From: an uncultured Oscillospiraceae bacterium
GTDB lineage: Bacteria > Bacillota > Clostridia > Oscillospirales > Oscillospiraceae
DNA length: 6,886 nucleotides
NCBI GenBank assembly: GCA_934655875.1
Contig: CAKUHB010000050.1
Location: 1 to 6,886 of the forward strand
Direction: 5' to 3'
In this document: positions 1 to 5,514 of the stretch, in pieces
Layout of the letters: each line of letters opens with the position of its first letter
Numbering within the stretch: position 1 is the first letter of the stretch
The notes under the pieces: generated by a model
Seen by the model: the letters and a program-made list of their open reading frames with translations, nothing else
Databases searched by the model: none
Told to the model about the DNA's origin: nothing
Position numbers and translations under genes: made by a program

Positions 1-171
1 GCGATTTATCGCGCGATGTACGGGACTTTTGCGCGCGCAGCGGCTGATATTACGCCGCAGATCGCCGCGCAGCTCTACGCGATCTGGACGTGCATGGGCT
101 ACACGGTGCTGCTCTGCTTTACGCTGTTCAAAACCGGCAGTCTTGCAAAGAGCGTATTCCACGCGCATTAA
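1..171 (+). CDS. C-terminal end of an unrecognised small protein upstream of prgI (5' partial)
   Basis: Frame 1 is open from the first base to a TAA at 169-171 and gives the last 56 residues of a protein that starts before the window. The visible part has an amphipathic, Ala-rich section around ADITPQIAAQLYAIW, then a short hydrophobic run (MGYTVLLCFTLF) and a basic end (KTGSLAKSVFHAH). The hydrophobic run is too short to call a membrane segment with confidence. I do not recognise the family. The gene immediately upstream of prgI in Tn1549-type elements is often a VirB6/TrbL-like polytopic membrane protein, but this tail does not look clearly like one, and a small accessory protein is equally possible. 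Its stop codon sits inside the Shine-Dalgarno sequence of prgI, so the two are probably co-transcribed and translationally coupled. That the frame is coding is likely; the function is unknown. Confidence 0.65.
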   Translation, partial: AIYRAMYGTFARAAADITPQIAAQLYAIWTCMGYTVLLCFTLFKTGSLAKSVFHAH

Positions 172-183
172 GGAGGCACCGAC

Positions 184-624
184 ATGGCTTACGTTTCCAT
201 TCCAAAAGACCTGAATACGGTCAAAACCAAGGTATTATTCAACCTCACGAAAAGACAATTGGTCTGCTTCGGCTGCGGCGCTGCCATCGGCGTGCCGCTG
301 TTTTTTCTGACAAAGGCGCATACCGGCGTCAGCACAGCCGCAATCTGCATGATCCTCGTGATGCTGCCGTTCTTCCTGCTCGCCATGTACGAGCGGAACG
401 GGCAGCCGCTGGAGAAGATTCTCCGCAACATCATCAGGGTCTGCTTCCTGCGTCCCAAGCAGCGGCCCTATGAAACGAACAATTTCTATGCCGTGCTGGA
501 ACGGCAGGACCGGCTGGACAAGGAGGTATATCAGATTGTCAACCACAAGAAGCCTGACAAGAGCCGAACGAAAAAGGATCGACGCCGCCATCGCAGGCGC
601 GAAGCGGCAGGACCCGAAGCATAA
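184..624 (+). CDS. PrgI family conjugal transfer membrane protein
   Basis: This is a small membrane protein of the PrgI family (146 residues), a type IV secretion component of Gram-positive conjugative elements encoded next to the VirB4 ATPase and probably taking the VirB3-like position in the channel. The N-terminus (MAYVSIPKDLNTVKTKV) and the stretch LTKRQLVCFG are typical of the family. Two membrane segments are visible at about residues 26-43 and 50-68, followed by the family-like ...AMYERNGQPLEKILRN and a cytoplasmic region. The start is ATG 184, preceded by TAAGGAGG at 169-176 with 7 bases of spacing. The last ~29 residues are extremely basic (runs of K and R) and lie in the stretch that also encodes the VirB4 N-terminus in another frame. 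The extreme tail may therefore be an overlap-derived extension, or the product of an old frameshift, rather than a conserved domain. Family assignment is firm; the exact topology is inferred. Confidence 0.9.
   Translation: MAYVSIPKDLNTVKTKVLFNLTKRQLVCFGCGAAIGVPLFFLTKAHTGVSTAAICMILVMLPFFLLAMYERNGQPLEKILRNIIRVCFLRPKQRPYETNNFYAVLERQDRLDKEVYQIVNHKKPDKSRTKKDRRRHRRREAAGPEA
520..527 (+). promoter_or_regulatory. Ribosome binding site that sets the VirB4 start (TTG 536)
   Basis: AAGGAGGT lies inside the prgI coding sequence, 8 bases before a TTG at 536 that is in frame with the VirB4 ATPase. It fully matches the anti-Shine-Dalgarno core. The upstream in-frame ATGs at 470 and 488 have no comparable site, and the residues they would add (Trp/Arg/Cys-rich) look like an out-of-frame reading of prgI. 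Confidence 0.75.
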
Positions 625-2926
625 ATCCGCGCAGGACTCCATTCCGTTCGAGCGGATGTTCCCGGACGGTATCTGCCGGGTAACGGAAAACTACTACACA
701 AAAACCATTCAGTTTCAGGACATCAACTACCAGCTCAGCCAGAACGAAGACAAAACTGCCATCTTTGACGGCTGGTGCGATTTTCTCAACTACTTCGACG
801 CATCCATCCGCTTTCAGCTGTCGTTTCTCAACATGGCGGCGAACAAGGACACCTACGGCACGCAGATTTCCATTCCGCTGCGCGGTGATGCCGACGATGC
901 CATCCGCAGTGAGTACACGCAGATGCTCCGCGACCAGCTGGCAAAGGGCAACAACGGTCTGATTAAGAGCAAGTACCTCACATTCGGCATTGAGGCGGAC
1001 GGACTGAAAACGGCAAAGCCCCGTCTGGAGCGCATTGAAATGGATATTCTCAACAATTTCAAGCGCCTGGGCGTTGCCGCCGAGCCGCTGAACGGCGCTG
1101 CTCGGCTTCAGCTGCTGCACGATATGCTCCATATCGACGAGCCTGCGCCATTCCGCTTTTCGTGGGACTGGCTGGCATCCTCCGGTTTGTCCGTCAAGGA
1201 TTTCATCGCGCCCAGCTCCTTTGAATTTGCCAAGGGCAATTCCTTCGGCATCGGACAGAAGCGCGGCACGGTTTCGTTCCTGCAAATCCTCGCCCCGGAG
1301 CTGAACGACCGGATGCTGGCGGAATTTCTGGACATGGAAAGCTCCATCATCGTCACGATGCACGTCCAGCCGGTCGATCAGGTGAAAGCCATCAAGACCG
1401 TCAAGCGCAAAATCACGGATTTGCAGAAAATGACGATTGAAGAACAGAAAAAAGCCGTCCGCGCGGGCTATGACATGGACATCATTCCGTCCGACCTCGC
1501 CACCTATGGGGTAGAGGCGAAGAAGCTGCTGCAGGAGCTGCAAAGCCGAAATGAGCGTATGTTTTTGCTGACATTCCTCATTCTGAACGTCGCAGATTCC
1601 GTGCCGAAGCTCCGTGTCAATCGTTTGCAGGCATCCGGTATCGCGCAGAAGTACAACTGCCAGCTGGTAAACCTCGATTTCAGGCAGGAGGAAGGCTTGA
1701 TGAGCAGCCTGCCGCTGGGACTCAATCAGATCGAGGTACAGCGCGGCCTCACGACATCCTCCGTCGCCATCTTCGTTCCGTTTACGACGCAGGAGCTTTA
1801 CCAGAACGGCAGCGAGGCGCTGTACTGCGGACTGAACGCGCTTTCCAACAACCTTATTATGGTAGATCGGAAGTTCCTCAAAAACCCGAACGGCTTGATT
1901 CTCGGCACGCCCGGCAGCGGCAAATCCTTTGCCGCCAAGCGTGAAATCGCCAATGTGTATCTCGTCACCAACGACGACATTATCATCTGCGATCCCGAAG
2001 CGGAGTACGGGCCGCTGGTCGAGCGGCTGCACGGACAGGTCATCAAAATCTCTCCCACCAGTCCGCATTTCATCAATCCGATGGACCTGAACCTCAATTA
2101 CTCGGACGATGAAAACCCGCTGAGTCTGAAATCCGATTTCATCCTCAGCTTGTGTGAGCTGATCGTCGGCGGCAAGGACGGCTTGCAGCCGGTCGAAAAA
2201 ACCATCATCGACCGCTGCGTGCGGCTGATCTATCGGAATTATCTCAATGACCCGCGCCCGGAGAATATGCCGGTGCTGGAGGATTTGTATCACGAGCTGC
2301 GCCGACAGGAGGAAAAGGAGGCGCAGTATGTGGCGACGGCGCTGGAAATCTACGTTACCGGTTCTTTGAATGTGTTCAATCACCGGACGAACGTGGACAT
2401 TCAGAACCGCATCGTCGCGTTTGATATTAAGGAGCTTGGCAAGCAGCTCAAGAAGATCGGGATGCTTGTCGTCCAGGATCAGGTGTGGAACAGGGTCACG
2501 ATCAACCGCGAGGCGCACAAGGCCACGCGGTATTATATTGACGAGTTCCACTTGCTTCTGAAAGAGGAACAGACCGCGGCATATAGCGTTGAAATCTGGA
2601 AAAGATTCCGCAAGTGGGGCGGCATCCCCACCGGCATCACGCAGAACGTCAAAGACCTGCTTTCCTCCCGCGAGGTCGAGAACATCTTTGAAAACAGCGA
2701 CTACATTTATATGCTCAACCAGGCAAGCGGCGACCGGCAGATTCTCGCCAAGCAGCTCAATATCTCTCCGCATCAGCTCTCGTATGTCACCCACTCGGGT
2801 GAAGGCGAAGGGCTGCTTTTTTATGGCAGTACAATCCTGCCTTTTGTGGATCGGTTCCCGAAGGATACAGAGCTGTATAAGACCATGACAACCAAACCGT
2901 CGGAAATGAAAGGAGAAGCGACATGA
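536..2926 (+). CDS. VirB4/TraE-type conjugal transfer ATPase (CD1110-like)
   Basis: This is the cytoplasmic ATPase that powers assembly and substrate transport of the element's type IV secretion system, acting at the inner face of the membrane. With the TTG start it has 796 residues, normal for the family. An N-terminal VirB4/TraC-like domain (about 1-420) contains long runs I recognise from Tn1549-type elements (for example AQDSIPFERMFPDGICRV, TKYLTFGIEADGLK, ILAPELNDRMLAEFLDME). The ATPase domain follows: Walker A GTPGSGKS at 457-464, a conserved DPEAEY at 486-491, Walker B YYIDEF with D669/E670, and GITQN at 700-704. All catalytic motifs look intact. TTG 536 is chosen because AAGGAGGT at 520-527 precedes it and because the frame becomes family-like (TRAERKRIDAAIAGAKR) just after it. 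A longer reading from ATG 470 is possible but poorly supported. It overlaps prgI by 89 bases and its TGA overlaps the next ATG. The family call is very sure; the start is less so. Confidence 0.96.
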   Translation: MSTTRSLTRAERKRIDAAIAGAKRQDPKHKSAQDSIPFERMFPDGICRVTENYYTKTIQFQDINYQLSQNEDKTAIFDGWCDFLNYFDASIRFQLSFLNMAANKDTYGTQISIPLRGDADDAIRSEYTQMLRDQLAKGNNGLIKSKYLTFGIEADGLKTAKPRLERIEMDILNNFKRLGVAAEPLNGAARLQLLHDMLHIDEPAPFRFSWDWLASSGLSVKDFIAPSSFEFAKGNSFGIGQKRGTVSFLQILAPELNDRMLAEFLDMESSIIVTMHVQPVDQVKAIKTVKRKITDLQKMTIEEQKKAVRAGYDMDIIPSDLATYGVEAKKLLQELQSRNERMFLLTFLILNVADSVPKLRVNRLQASGIAQKYNCQLVNLDFRQEEGLMSSLPLGLNQIEVQRGLTTSSVAIFVPFTTQELYQNGSEALYCGLNALSNNLIMVDRKFLKNPNGLILGTPGSGKSFAAKREIANVYLVTNDDIIICDPEAEYGPLVERLHGQVIKISPTSPHFINPMDLNLNYSDDENPLSLKSDFILSLCELIVGGKDGLQPVEKTIIDRCVRLIYRNYLNDPRPENMPVLEDLYHELRRQEEKEAQYVATALEIYVTGSLNVFNHRTNVDIQNRIVAFDIKELGKQLKKIGMLVVQDQVWNRVTINREAHKATRYYIDEFHLLLKEEQTAAYSVEIWKRFRKWGGIPTGITQNVKDLLSSREVENIFENSDYIYMLNQASGDRQILAKQLNISPHQLSYVTHSGEGEGLLFYGSTILPFVDRFPKDTELYKTMTTKPSEMKGEAT

Positions 2927-3636
2927 ATATCCATATGAAAATTTTTCGCAGTCAGAGATTTGACCCGCTGCGCGTTGTGATGCTGGACGATACGCCGTGG
3001 TATATCGTAGCGGACATCTGCCGCACGCTCGGCTACGGCAACGCGACCAAGGCTGTCCGTCTGGTACGGCAGGAGGATAAGACCATCATCAACGTTCCGA
3101 ACCTCTCTGTCGGTAGCAACCCGGCGAACGCCGTCAATCTGAGCGGTCTGGAGACGCTGATCCTGCGCTCCCGCAGACGGGAAGAAGCCGCCGCGTTCAG
3201 CCGCTGGCTGGCCGATACGGTTTTCCCCATCGTCTACGACGACGACCCCGAACCGAAGCCGCAGGACCCGCCGAAAGAGACTGCGGACGACGATCTGTTC
3301 CTCGTCCATCGGTCGGACTACCTCCAGCATTTGCAGGAGACGGCAAAGCTCTATGCGCTGCTGCGGGATGTGAACGCGCTGGTCGCGTCGATTCCCGGCG
3401 GCGGTATGGTGCCGGTTGTGCGGGCATTTTCTCAGTATTGCAAGGAAACCGGCGATGAGATTCTGGAAGGGCTGGGGCTTTCGGAAAGAATGTCGCAGGA
3501 AGAAACCGATGCCGCGCTCCATGCGCTGATGGAAAACGAGCTGCTTTCGCTGCGCGACGCCGGTGCATCCCTCGAATTGGAGCAGTCTGCGAAGCTCTGC
3601 GGAAATCTTCTGGTGGGAGTTCTGTATGGAAACTGA
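2923..3636 (+). CDS. Bro-N domain (phage antirepressor-like) protein
   Basis: This 237-residue protein has an N-terminal Bro-N domain at about residues 7-104, the DNA-binding module found in phage antirepressors and viral BRO proteins. The visible hallmarks are W26-Y-I-V-A-D-I near the start, LGYGNATKAVRLV, the LSGLETLILRSRR segment and the closing FSRWLADTVFPIV. A Pro/Asp/Glu-rich linker follows (about 105-124), then a helical C-terminal part (about 125-237) that I do not recognise; it is not an obvious ANT or KilA-C domain. The start is ATG 2923, overlapping the VirB4 stop as ATGA, with GGAG at 2912-2915 seven bases upstream; M5 at 2935 is a weaker alternative. A role in binding DNA and adjusting expression of the element or a resident phage is inferred from the domain alone. 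Its position inside a transfer operon, rather than beside a repressor gene, is what stands out. Confidence 0.85.
   Translation: MNIHMKIFRSQRFDPLRVVMLDDTPWYIVADICRTLGYGNATKAVRLVRQEDKTIINVPNLSVGSNPANAVNLSGLETLILRSRRREEAAAFSRWLADTVFPIVYDDDPEPKPQDPPKETADDDLFLVHRSDYLQHLQETAKLYALLRDVNALVASIPGGGMVPVVRAFSQYCKETGDEILEGLGLSERMSQEETDAALHALMENELLSLRDAGASLELEQSAKLCGNLLVGVLYGN
3615..3619 (+). promoter_or_regulatory. Ribosome binding site that sets the methyltransferase start (ATG 3626)
   Basis: GGGAG inside the end of the Bro-N gene stands 6 bases before ATG 3626. Starting there gives METDRILCGDALEML, the usual N-terminus of this methyltransferase group. The longer in-frame start at 3563 adds 21 residues that are an out-of-frame reading of the Bro-N gene. 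Confidence 0.65.
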
Positions 3637-4573
3637 TCGCATCCTCTGCGGCGACGCGCTGGAGATGCTGCGAACCCTTCCGGACAACTCCGTACATTGT
3701 TGCATCACTTCGCCGCCCTATTACGCGCTGCGGGATTACGGTGCGGAGGGGCAGATCGGACGTGAGGACACACCGGCGCAGTATGTGGCGCGGCTGACGG
3801 ATGTGTTCTCCGAGGTTCGGCGCGTCCTCAGACCGGGCGGTACTCTATGGCTCAACATTGCAGATACCTATGCAGCGAAAGGAAAGCCGTGCGATTCCGT
3901 TGATCCAAAGTATCCCAAAGGCAGGAACGGGCAGATGGCTGAAATCAACCGAAAGGTGGAAGGCTGCAAGGCAAAGGACATGATCGGGATTCCGTGGATG
4001 CTGGCGTTTGCCCTCCGCGATAGCGGCTGGTATCTGCGCTCGGATATCATCTGGATGAAAGCAAACCCCATGCCCGAAAGCTGCAAGGACCGCCCCAGCC
4101 GATGCTACGAACACGTTTTCCTGCTGACAAAATCGCACTGCTATTACTATGACGCTGCGGCAATCGCAGAACCGATGGCTCCTTCCTCCGTCGCACGATA
4201 CAAACGCGGGCGCATTGGAGGCAAATACACGGATGGAATCCCCGGACAGAGCAATATTCAGGGGCTGAACAAAGCACGCAGCGGCGGTTATTACGAAGAT
4301 GACGCGGTGCCGACTGTCCGGAACAAGCGCGATGTGTGGCAGATCAACCCGTTTCCCTACAAGGGCGGACATTTCGCCGCGTTCCCGCCCAAGCTGGTGG
4401 AAACGTGCCTGCTTGCCGGCTGCCCGCAGGACGGCATCGTCCTCGATCCGTTCCTCGGCTCCGGTACGACTGCCGCTGTTGCAAAACAGATGGGGCGGCA
4501 TTACATCGGCATTGAGCTGAATCCAGACTACTGCACGCTTGCCGAACAGCGAATCGGAGGTGTGACGGAATGA
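3626..4573 (+). CDS. Beta-class site-specific DNA methyltransferase (N4-cytosine/N6-adenine family)
   Basis: This 315-residue S-adenosylmethionine-dependent enzyme methylates an exocyclic amino group in DNA. Catalytic motif IV is SPPY at residues 29-32, near the N-terminus, and the cofactor loop DPFLGSGTT is at 274-282, near the C-terminus, followed by HYIGIELNPDY. This motif order defines the beta class. SPPY is more usual for N4-cytosine enzymes, whereas N6-adenine enzymes usually carry D/NPPY, so m4C is favoured but unproven. Other family signals are RPGGTLWLNIAD, SDIIWMKANPMPES and HFAAFPPKLVE. The variable middle (about 150-235) is where target recognition would lie. Start ATG 3626 is supported by GGGAG at 3615-3619 and overlaps the Bro-N gene by 11 bases. 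No restriction endonuclease is present in the window, so it looks like an orphan modification enzyme, which in mobile elements often protects DNA from recipient restriction. Site specificity cannot be read from the sequence. Confidence 0.93.
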   Translation: METDRILCGDALEMLRTLPDNSVHCCITSPPYYALRDYGAEGQIGREDTPAQYVARLTDVFSEVRRVLRPGGTLWLNIADTYAAKGKPCDSVDPKYPKGRNGQMAEINRKVEGCKAKDMIGIPWMLAFALRDSGWYLRSDIIWMKANPMPESCKDRPSRCYEHVFLLTKSHCYYYDAAAIAEPMAPSSVARYKRGRIGGKYTDGIPGQSNIQGLNKARSGGYYEDDAVPTVRNKRDVWQINPFPYKGGHFAAFPPKLVETCLLAGCPQDGIVLDPFLGSGTTAAVAKQMGRHYIGIELNPDYCTLAEQRIGGVTE

Positions 4574-5514
4574 GCGTCTATACCCGGCAGGATTTGAGCG
4601 TCATGCAGGCGTGGTCGCTGGAACGCAAAATCCGTGTCACGCAGGCAAAAATCTTGGAATGGTATCACCATTACGGTGGCAAGGTAGCCATTTCATTTTC
4701 GGGCGGCAAGGATTCCACTGTTCTTCTTGATCTGGCACGGCGCGCGTTCCCGGATATGCCCGCCGTGTATGTGGATACCGGACTGGAATACCCGGAAATC
4801 CGAGCGTTCGTAAAGTCTGTCCCAAATGTGACATGGCTGCGCCCGGAAATGCCGTTTTCAAAGGTTCTCACAACCTATGGATACCCCATCATCTCGAAAG
4901 ATGTTGCAAAGCGTATTCATTACGCACGGCAAGGAAGTGTGTGGGCGCTCTGCCATCTGAACGGCTTGAACGCAGACGGTACGCCTTCAAAATATAACGA
5001 GCGATACAAAAAATGGCGCATCCTGCTGGACGCGCCATTTCTCATTTCGGACAAGTGCTGCGAGGTAATGAAAGAACGCCCGCTGCATAAATACGCCAAA
5101 GCAAACGGTTTGCACATGATCGTCGGCACAATGGCGTGCGAGAGTGTGCGCCGCCAGAGTGCGTATCTGAAAAACGGCTGCAATGCCTATGATAAGCGTG
5201 AACCGACCTCACAGCCGCTCTCGTTCTGGACGGAGCAGGACATCCTCTCCTATCTCAGAATGACGGGCATCCCGTATGCGTCTGTTTATGGTGAGATCGT
5301 CGAGAAAAACGGCAAGCTGACAACAACCGGCGCGAAGCGTACCGGCTGTATGTTCTGTATGTTCGGTGTGCATCTGGAAAAGCAGCCGAACCGGTTTCAG
5401 CGTATGGCGCTGACGCACCCCAAACAGTACGAGTTCTGCATCCACAAGCTCGGCTGCGGCGCGGTGCTGGATTTCCTCGGCATACCATACTACCCCGGAG
5501 GTGATGCCGCATGA
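4570..5514 (+). CDS. PAPS reductase family protein (PP-loop, probable 4Fe-4S)
   Basis: This 314-residue protein belongs to the phosphoadenosine phosphosulfate reductase (CysH/DndC-like) family. The nucleotide-binding PP-loop is SGGKDS at residues 44-49 within VAISFSGGKDSTVLLDLA, followed by AVYVDTGLEYPEI, the usual second strand. C163-C164 (CCEVMKERPL) and C260-x-x-C263 (GCMFCMFG) form a CC...CxxC set like the 4Fe-4S ligands of APS reductases; C290 and C296 lie further on. The segment TMACESVRRQSAYLKNGC and LSFWTEQDIL are typical of the versions found in phages and Tn1549-type elements. No C-terminal redox ECGLH motif of true PAPS reductases is seen, so sulfate assimilation is unlikely; activation or transfer of sulfur, or nucleotide chemistry on a nucleic acid, is a better guess. 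Start ATG 4570 overlaps the methyltransferase stop as ATGA, with GGAGG at 4556-4560. The substrate is unknown. Confidence 0.9.
   Translation: MSVYTRQDLSVMQAWSLERKIRVTQAKILEWYHHYGGKVAISFSGGKDSTVLLDLARRAFPDMPAVYVDTGLEYPEIRAFVKSVPNVTWLRPEMPFSKVLTTYGYPIISKDVAKRIHYARQGSVWALCHLNGLNADGTPSKYNERYKKWRILLDAPFLISDKCCEVMKERPLHKYAKANGLHMIVGTMACESVRRQSAYLKNGCNAYDKREPTSQPLSFWTEQDILSYLRMTGIPYASVYGEIVEKNGKLTTTGAKRTGCMFCMFGVHLEKQPNRFQRMALTHPKQYEFCIHKLGCGAVLDFLGIPYYPGGDAA
5497..5505 (+). promoter_or_regulatory. Strong ribosome binding site for the NlpC/P60 gene
   Basis: GGAGGTGAT is a nine-base match to the 3' end complement of 16S rRNA. It lies in the last codons of the PAPS-reductase-like gene, with the GGAGG core 9 bases before ATG 5511. 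The preceding junction has the same geometry: GGAGGTG, seven bases, then ATGAGC at 4556-4575. Both look like coupled stop-start (ATGA) junctions. Confidence 0.7.

Noticed and set aside
470..535. Extended N-terminus of VirB4 from ATG 470
   Set aside because: There is no good ribosome binding site before 470, and the added residues look like an out-of-frame reading of prgI. AAGGAGGT before TTG 536 is much better placed.
539..2794. A 751-codon open frame on the - strand lying entirely opposite the VirB4 gene
   Set aside because: The + strand encodes a full-length, motif-complete VirB4 ATPase. In GC-rich genes with strong codon bias one antisense frame often stays open for long stretches. The translation shows no family motifs or membrane pattern.
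3563..3625. Extended N-terminus of the methyltransferase from ATG 3563
   Set aside because: The extra 21 residues overlap the Bro-N gene out of frame. METDRILCGDALEML from ATG 3626 is the usual family start and has GGGAG upstream.
2821..3708. Long - strand open frame opposite the Bro-N gene
   Set aside because: It is antisense to a gene with a clear Bro-N domain and spans three + strand genes; no recognisable protein features.
3626..5514. A full phosphorothioation (Dnd) or restriction-modification system
   Set aside because: Only a methyltransferase and a DndC-superfamily protein are present. No DndA/IscS, DndB, DndD, DndE or endonuclease is visible, and the PAPS-reductase-like protein resembles phage/ICE versions more than DndC.
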